A DNA stretch of 64,000 nt from Acheta domesticus. Its lineage: Eukaryota; Arthropoda; Insecta; Orthoptera; Gryllidae. Location of the stretch: contig JAHLJT010009436.1 in the NCBI GenBank assembly GCA_031308135.1, positions 124,175,366-124,239,365 of the forward strand, in the 5' to 3' direction. The notes beneath the pieces are model-generated. The model worked only from the letters and a program-made list of their open reading frames with translations, was not told the DNA's origin and did not search any database. This document shows, piece by piece, positions 56,500 to 64,000 of the stretch. Within the stretch, counting starts at the first letter, position 1. Every line of letters starts with the position of its first letter. The translations under genes and the position numbers were made by a program.

Positions 56500-59400
56500 A
56501 AAAATGGTATTTTTTTCTCTCATTCTTTTGCTACACCCATCAAAAATTGGTAATAAACCTAACCCATTTGTAGGATTTGTTTGTACATTCAATACGTGGA
56601 CCAAAAAGAACACAGAAACGAAGCTGCTCTTTGCTCTCACAATGAAGTTCTTGTATAAAATAGCATCAATAGATGGAATCAGCGCTTTCAATGGAATTAT
56701 TTTAATATTGTAAAAATTAGGTCGGTCTGTTTGCAGCCATCAAGTGTTTGCTCACTAGGGTTTGAAGCCATGATGTGTGGCTGTTCATTTGCTATCGGTT
56801 GTCGCGAGCTCTGAGTGATGGGGCGTCATTGGCAGACGAACGTTATGATCGACGTCATGACTCGATGGGGTACCTCGGAAACACACAAAGGGGCGACCAG
56901 GACTTATTTCTTAATAAACTGAATACGCCGTAACATACCTTAGTTTTTTGTTCGATGGTGAATAACTCGCATGAGAAATACATTTTTCTAGAGAAATACA
57001 TTCATAGTCTCATGAGAAATACATTTTTACTGGATGTATTTGCATTCTGTCACATGAATTAGTTTTATGTGAATATGATGAAGATAATGACATTATTTTT
57101 GTTAATGAGCGTATTTTTCTTCAGAAAATTCAGTAACTTTTGCCACTTTTGAAACGTTTCCCTCCAACAGACATTATATGTACCATTAGATTTTTATTAC
57201 GACAAAACTGTTACTTGTGTTATAAGAACTTACAGTTAATATATAATACTAGTAATCATGAAAAAATAAAAATTTCATTCAATTTACAGACATTCCTCAA
57301 AATGTTTGAATTTTTGCACGAAGATCACGATTTATACGTCTCGCTGATCTCTGCCGGAAAGCACTGGCTTTCATAGGAAATGCAATGGGGAATGTGCGCA
57401 ATACAGATATGTCAAGCGGGTTGCATGTCGTTCGCTGCAACTCAGGAAGTGGTCCGTAATTCAGGGATCACGACCCCTGCAGAAGAAAGGGTGTTAGATG
57501 ATTGCCAGCATTAAAAGCATCTATAAATTTACATTCATTCTCAATTGCACACGTGAAAAAAGAAAATAAGTTTTAAGAAATTCCCGTGCCTTATTTTTAG
57601 TAAATACCTTTTTATGTCCCTCCTAATTTGCCGTTAATCAAAAGTTTCATGTTCGCATATGTCTTATGTGTGGATTCGTGTTCGTATCTCTCTTACTATC
57701 TACACTAATTTAATTCGCACTGTCTATTTGTGGGAATTAATTTGCTTTTATTGGACGATGAAATAAAATTAGTTTCTAGTTTCGTTAATTAGGTCACGAA
57801 AAAAATCTTTGTGTCCTGTGTTTACGTCAACATCGTTATCTATAAATATTTTGATTATTTAATTTCCCACAAAATGTAAGAGAGAACCAATATAAAGGCC
57901 GATATTCGTTTAAGATGATAAAATATGATGTATCCGTCATTGCAGTGTTTAATTTTCTTGCTGTTGTGCGATGAATGAGGCGCACTTCAATTTAAACCTT
58001 TACCAATAAATCTGTTAACATAACAAGTAAGTGGAAACAGGAAAACATGGAATAACATTATTTATTGCTCCTAACCAACGTTTATCATTCCTTGGCCATG
58101 ACACAAACATCCTGGGCTCTTCCTAATCATTTTTGTGTAATTCATGTACATATAATAGTGTTTGCGTGTTTACTGGGTTTTTTTTATTATTTAATTTTTA
58201 AGATTCTTTAGATGGTACTTACTGAATTAGAGGAACGCTTTATTTGCAATTTGCTCTCAAAGAAGAACAACGTTGTGATCATTCTTTCTGATGTAAACAT
58301 ATTCTTAAAGTGTTATGTGCGACATTTGTTGTCACACGGAATTGAAAAATCCATGTGATGTGTTTCTCAAGGGTGAGATTATTGATGAATGTTTTATATC
58401 ATTATTAAATCGAACCATCTGCAAATTCACATGGGCCTTTGTAAAAGGTATCTTATACAGGTGTCCGAGATCAAACGAAAATTCACCGGCATCATAATCT
58501 GCGTTCTCTAAACATTTTCTTATCTTTACTATTTTTTAGGAAACCTCGTTACGAAGATCCTGGCAATTCATTCTTGGTAACATCGTCCTTTATAATTTTA
58601 AGCGACTATCACAGGTATAAAGAAATGTATGGATATCGCGCGGTTGCGTCGCGAAGGTTGTGGCCTGCGCAAGGTCGTGGGTCGTAGAACTCACCACAAA
58701 TACTTTCTTAGTATCACTGAAATTGTGCAACCAAATGCGCAGGACAGTATTACTGCATTAGCGCTACTTTGCAGTTATATGGATAGAGGTTACTTCGAAC
58801 ACATCAGAACATACGTTTTCTAATGTAAATGTGTAGACAAGTTATGTTGACTGATCAGGATATGGAAGAAATCAACAGATATCTGCGTGGTTGATAGGAA
58901 TTCTAGGCCTTCATTTAAACAAAGTGTTTCCCTTCTTTTTGTACTAGAAATTCAGCGCAAAATTAGTCGCAAAATTTGCATTTGTGTGTTAATATTAGTT
59001 GTTTCTTTTGCCAAGTTGTCAGATGATTTGTTTCCACGAATCGTACAGTGTGAAGGGATTAACTGAAAATGCATTTGTTTTTATAATTTTGGACTTCATA
59101 TACAAGTTATTTTCAAAATTAAAATGGTCATAAAATAATGCTATGATATGAAATTATGGATTGTTAGGTCGCTTATGGTCCCCATCAAATAACTGAAGAT
59201 AAAATATACAGTTAACTTAGTAACAGAAAACTTTGTAAATTATTATTGCATTATTTGCAATATTGATGGTACGAATAAATATATTTTGACCATATAGGAT
59301 CAATCAAATCAACAGGAAGAATCTACATCAATTTCAATTATTTGCAATGTTAATTTTAATTTATTTCCACATCCTGTAAAAAAATTCTTCCCATTTGTAG

Positions 59401-60235
59401 AATACGACTACATTTATGAAATTCTATCTTCTTTCATTGACATTTACATTCTATTTTCTTTATGCAGTGTTGACGCCACTGGAAAACAGTCGATCGTGGA
59501 ACTGTGCAAAGTTAGATAATGTCAGTAAGGTAATTGATGAAGTGACCGGCGACCGTACATTTTTTTAGCCATCACTCGCGCTTTCTCTGTACAGTCAGTT
59601 ACTTGTATAACATGTTGTAGTTGTATCGCCTGGCTCGGACATTTTGTTTACTTTGTAGTGAATTGGATCATTACTTTCTCGAAATACATCTTCAATGATA
59701 CTGTATTTCAGAAGGCTTTCAATATTTTGCGAGGTAATTATTTTCTAATACTAAGTGCACGTCTGCAATTTTTGAATAGAGTATGAAGGAAAGTATTTTT
59801 TTAAATTTATCATAACCTTGTATTTAAATTACATATGTTACTCATTGATTTATTGGTAAACTTGTTAATATTAACAATGCAAATGGGCACAATTAAAAGT
59901 GCAATAAAGTATTAAGTTCTGCCATAATTCGATTTTCAATTGCGTTCAAACATGTCTCGAGCAGTTATCTTGTTGAAGTTCGTACAGGTGACTTTCTACT
60001 GCAAATTGCACGTTCGTAACGATGACACGCTACTTCAATTTCCACGCATTTGTCTCATTCGCTTGCTAGCTCGAAACTCTTGTTTTGAAATGTAAATGAA
60101 TTATTCACAAAACCTGAACGGAATATTTTGTTCATAAGTTAAGTAGATTTCATGCGTACTGGAAGCGGAAATATAAATTAACAGCCCGTATTTTTTACAA
60201 AACATAGGACATATCTTTGTCGCATGTTTGTGGCC
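56500..60235. other. Longest island-free AT-rich interval
   Basis: This is 3.7 kb of AT-rich unique DNA. It contains three copies of an ATGAGAAATACATTTTT-type word (56971-56987, a partial copy at 56991-57003, and 57012-57028). At 59461-59520 a pyrimidine-rich TTCTTTATGCAG precedes a 16-codon open stretch, too short to call an exon. No gene is seen. Confidence 0.5.
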
Positions 60236-60685
60236 AGTATCTGGGGTTGCACGACGAGTTGTCGTGAGCGTCAATGCGATTTGTCGCGAGGACTCGTATC
60301 TTTTCGCTTCCCCGGCTGCGACTGGTAGGCAGGCAAGCAGCGAGCGGGCATCGCGTGCAGACTCCCGCTGTGTCGCCTGCGCCTCCTACTCCTCCGCCGC
60401 CGCCTCCGTCGCTGCTTCGCTAATTTCGCGGCGGCGTCCGGCGAGGCAGGCGCCTGCTTCCAGATAGCGCTATCGGTCCCGCCCTGCGGACGCGAGGGGG
60501 GCAGAGCGGGAGGGCGGGCGGGTCTCCAGATCGCGTGACACTCTCACCTATTCACTCGCAGGAGCGAAGGCGTGCGCCCGTCCCCGGGCGAGGTGGACCT
60601 GGTCGGCGATGCTCAGGGACTGTGGAGGCGGGGTACTCGGAGTCGCGGAGTCGGCGAGCGCTGAAGGTACCTGATTTGAAGATGG
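60236..60685. other. GC-rich CpG island 31
   Basis: CpG-rich sequence with a CCTCCTACTCCTCCGCCG run, CGCTAATTTCGCGG (60417-60430) and two 12-bp palindromes (separate entry). Frames of 60-80 codons are not called. Confidence 0.55.
60445..60474. repeat. Two 12-bp perfect palindromes, 6 bp apart
   Basis: GCAGGCGCCTGC (60445-60456) and GATAGCGCTATC (60463-60474) are each self-complementary, and both have a GCGC-type or GGCGCC core. Confidence 0.8.
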
Positions 60686-62744
60686 GAGTTTCTCTTCTTA
60701 TGCTTCTTATCTTGTCGTGACATGAAGCTATCAATCCCATTAACAGATCTGAGAGATTGCGAGTTTTTTATTAATCCCTAACATCTCGCGTATATTCATT
60801 GCTTCTAATAATAAAATGTTGCCTATTAGCGATAAAATTGAAACACGCAATACCAAAGTGTATTGTATTTTATATGAAAAAATTAAACCTTTTATAAGTG
60901 AAATATTTCAGCATCTTCTAACTTTTCTCCGAAATGTAATATTATATTATTTTAAGATGATTGATATTAAACTGCTGTATGAATTTTATCTTTATAGACA
61001 AATAGAAGAGGCACTTCTCATAACTCCAGAGGGAGCTCCTGCGCGATTTAAATGATTGTAATCATAATATTTGTTTGAAACTGCATCTGTTTATGTGGCT
61101 GCTACGTATTCTATTGAATACATTTCCTTTTTAATAATAGGAACTTAATTGCATACATCATGCTGGAATAGCAAAAGAAAATGAAATCGAGTATTTTCGC
61201 ATTAAAAGGAATAGAACGACAAATCAGAACTAGCCTGTTTTCTTCCATTCACGTTAGAACAGATAATGTGACGTCAAACTGAAACTGTCCCTCTATGACG
61301 TTTGAATACATGTTGTGCTTTGTTATCGTAGCTTCGTGTTTTATGTTGATTGGCAATGTTGCGTCGTGCTCTACATCGCTTTGAGTGTGTTTCTCTGAGC
61401 GAAAGGAAAATTCCGCCCACGCGTCAGGAAGCTGGAGCGCCAAACTATCAGTTCACCACCCACCGGCTTCTCGTTTCGCCCACACAGCTGGCACTTCAGT
61501 CAGTGCCTCTGCTGCTGTCATTTCTCTTGCTATACCTCTTATGGATTCCGAACTATTAGATGTATAATCGAAGACAAAATTAGATAAAACCTGTCAGGCG
61601 ATTACTGAACATATAATAATTTATTTCCTTACCTTCACTCATTTCTGTTTTTTTCTCATGTTGTTCGTCGATTTTTCTTGAATGAGAGTTTGAGACTGAT
61701 ATCAAGCGTCTCTTGGTATCTAGTGTATTAGTTGATTTCTAACTCAGAAATTAACAATTTTAGAGATGCGAAATCGAATTGCGAGGCTGTTTTGTAATAC
61801 GGATATTCCGTTAATTCGTAAACAATAAATCGTTAATAATATATTCTGTTAGCTAATCGAAACGACTGGAGTCAGGCTAAAAGAAACTCGCGATTCTCGA
61901 ATATCACACCCTTTTATTGGGTAGTACATTCAATTGTTTTGTTTTGTTTTTATTGGGATGTACATTCAATAATTTTAGAAGTTGAAGTTTGTAAAATAGT
62001 ACAACCTACCCGTAATTTTACCTGCCTTCAGTTTTCTCGTCTAAATCTGGAATTCTTATTTATTGTAACTTTCATATAATGTACATCATACCGATCAGGA
62101 AATGTAAAGCACTGCAATGCTTCTTTAAATTTTACCATTATTGTTGTAAGAGATAAACCGAACAAGCTACGACGAATAAATCCTTTCGTGAGATTTTGGG
62201 ATGTTAATTAACCGAAAGCGTATGCATAATTACATTCTACGGTACTGTCAACGGAATTCAAGAACCAAACAAGCGTGATGTAGGTGCGATTGTCGTCTTC
62301 GCCTCTATTTTGACTCCTCCAATAAGCAGTTAATGCTCTCTTGAAATTTACTGAAGTATTTCATAATTTATCGTTTTCTATTTTCACCTAGGCTTGAATA
62401 CATTTCTAGGCACAAATATCTTCTGGGATATCTTGTATAAGAACTCTAATCAGATATCACTAGCACAAGTTATATAACTTATTGTGTTAAATTTCTCTTA
62501 TGAAATAGAAACAAAGTCGTTTTCCTTCCTAGAGTTTGCGTCAGAATACGCTCTTGTTTTCTTAAGTGGGTACATACTTCTTAAATCTTTACTGGTGAAA
62601 AACTGCAATTTTGCATTAGAGTCAAATAGAATGCATACTTCAGTTATGTTGATATGCAAAGCTAGATCTAAATTTCGCCCATGTCTGTTTATTTTCCCTA
62701 GACATCTTCAACGTGTAACTTCAGAGGCCTATTGAATTGAGTCA
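60686..62744. other. AT-rich interval, no gene seen
   Basis: This is AT-rich unique sequence with a mixed patch at 61260-61550. The short frames there are not recognisable. Confidence 0.5.
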
Positions 62745-63225
62745 GTCCAATGGGTGAAGGAGGGGGATAGGCCCTTGCCCGTCGTTCCCCGTCGTGTCTT
62801 ATTCTCGCACGCGTCGACACCCCTGCGGAGTACCGCGCCCGGCGCGTCGGCCAGCAGCTTCGTCGGCGGCGGCGGAGCGACCTTCGCGCGCTGCCGGGGC
62901 GACGACCCCTTGCGTAAGAGGCTCCGGACGGCCTTGGGTGCGCCGCCGACCCAGTTACTCTTCGGCGGCGGCGGCCCCGCCCTGCGCCGCGCCGCGACAG
63001 CCGGCGCGACGGCTCGCCTTCCCCACCCACGCCCACTCCAACCTCCCACCCCCGACGCCGCCTCCGCCCCTCCCTCACTCTCCCTCTCCGCGCTTGTGGA
63101 GCGAGGCCAAAGGCTCGCGACGACGCGACGCGACGCGACTCGACCCCAGCCTCCGGGAATTACCCCGCTGACTAGGAGGGGAACGGCTCGTCCGCCCCGG
63201 CGGGGCCAAGCCAATATGATGGTGG
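62745..63225. other. GC-rich CpG island 32
   Basis: A very CpG-dense block with GGC runs, a GCCGC pair (62986-62995), a C-rich stretch (63020-63085) and a GCGAC pentamer array (63117-63144). Frames of 125-172 codons are open on both strands and are low-complexity. Confidence 0.6.
63117..63144. repeat. (GCGAC)n pentamer array
   Basis: The units read GCGAC, GAC, GCGAC, GCGAC, GCGAC and TCGAC. The unit is the complement of the GTCGC units of island 21. Confidence 0.8.
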
Positions 63226-63699
63226 AGGTTTGGGTGGACATTCTGTATCATATTATTTTTGCGATGAAATGAACGGAAGTTCTGAGTTGATAGGCTTGGA
63301 TTGACGGTGAATGTTGATAAATTAGTTCATTAAGAGAGAAAAAGGAGATCCAGAAGTTTATGATAGTGAAAGCTTTAAGTAACCTACCTTAAAATGATGT
63401 GAAAACAGAATTAGAAGTGTATTTCTTCTTTAGCCTGAATTACTCCTCATTGCCTCAATTTAAACATTTCTGCGAATCAACTCTCGTTTCCTACTCGTTC
63501 ATTGTATAACGATCATGTTTAGTCTGGAGAAGAGAACAATAAATGAGCTACAGAAATTCAATTGTATACTGTATTCTCAATATTTCCTGCTGTGCAACGC
63601 TCTGCAAAACCAAGCAATCCATGAACCGCGATGAAGTGGACTTTAGTTTCAGCCTCCTATTCTCTTCTGAGAGGGAATTCAGAGTGCGTTTTGATGGCT
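63226..63699. other. AT-rich interval, no gene seen
   Basis: This is AT-rich unique sequence. I see nothing. Confidence 0.5.
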
Positions 63700-64000
63700 T
63701 CTAAGAAAGTAGAAAGTCCGCCGCCCAACAAGACAAGGGGCGGGTTGCACTCCGTAATGCTCAGAAATGAAGAGAAAGGACTTTTCTGGCAGAAGAACGC
63801 GATACGGAAGAAATATGTAGGCATTAGGCCGGTTGCCACAGCGAGAGCCGGCTGCAGCAGCGGTTGTTTATTCGGGCGGCATCCGAATTTGTCTCCGGCC
63901 AAGGCGTTGCGCGGCGCCTGCTATCTCGATGCCAGTGCTTCCTCCGCGTAATTAGAGGAGGCTGTGGATGAGGGAGAGTCAAGCTACGTCTCGCACTCAG
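63700..64000. other. Moderately GC-rich island 33, cut by the window edge
   Basis: A moderate GC block (63715-63760 and 63830-63950), with CGTTGCGCGGCGCC near 63904-63917 and TTAGAGGAGG, reaches the window end. The 106-codon frame across it (63631-63951) has no recognisable domain. Confidence 0.4.

Noticed and set aside
57463..57480. CAGGGATCACGACCCCTG, a dyad like hAT-derived GGGGTCGTGATCCC
   Set aside because: It is a single imperfect dyad without element boundaries or a second copy in the window.
59461..59520. Possible short last exon after TTCTTTATGCAG
   Set aside because: Only 16 codons before a stop, with no partner exon or homology.

Overview
The window reads as non-coding nuclear DNA from an animal, most likely an insect. 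The reasons are as follows. Coding density is absent: no open frame carries a recognisable domain. There are interspersed repeats, including a tRNA-derived SINE pair, a hairpin-headed dispersed family and a MITE-like element. There are simple-sequence tracts, and CpG is abundant rather than depleted, which fits a genome with little DNA methylation. The species cannot be fixed from the sequence. No protein-coding gene, rRNA gene or intact tRNA gene can be supported. The long open frames on offer are stop-poor shadows of GC-rich DNA, usually open in several frames and on both strands at once.

The dominant architecture is a very regular alternation. Roughly 33 short GC-rich, CpG-dense islands (about 0.1-0.9 kb each) sit in AT-rich DNA at about one per 2 kb from end to end. 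Many islands hold homeodomain-type TAAT/ATTA cores and other recognisable transcription-factor words: Grainyhead-like AACCGGTTT, a Sox-POU-like composite, a Rel/kB decamer, and CTCF-like AGGTGGCGC and AGRGGGCGC words. Several also hold short CpG-rich pentamer tandem repeats of the (GCCGC)n and (GCGAC)n type. Homopurine or GAGA tracts adjoin some of them. The simplest reading is an intergenic or intronic regulatory landscape of a developmental locus, but that is inference.

Repeats by region: 6.5-8.3 kb holds two inverted copies of a hairpin-headed family (called Fam-H here) around a 0.5-kb spacer. More Fam-H copies or fragments lie at 43.4, 45.2, 48.0-49.35 and 56.4 kb. 14.4-16.8 kb holds two divergent copies of one tRNA-derived SINE (SINE-A). 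35.05-35.30 kb holds a hAT-like MITE, and 32.06-32.17 kb holds a probable end of a DNA transposon. Microsatellites are at 8.07 kb (CAGA), 20.44 kb (9-bp GC unit), 23.3 kb (CT), 27.77 kb (ATT), 29.67 kb (GA) and 53.91 kb (10-bp GC unit).

The best candidates for a functional RNA are a 28-bp nearly perfect hairpin at 25106-25175 and two tandem hairpins at 11348-11429. The long AT-rich intervals (notably 37.6-40.5, 49.35-51.8 and 56.5-60.2 kb) hold nothing else that I can support.
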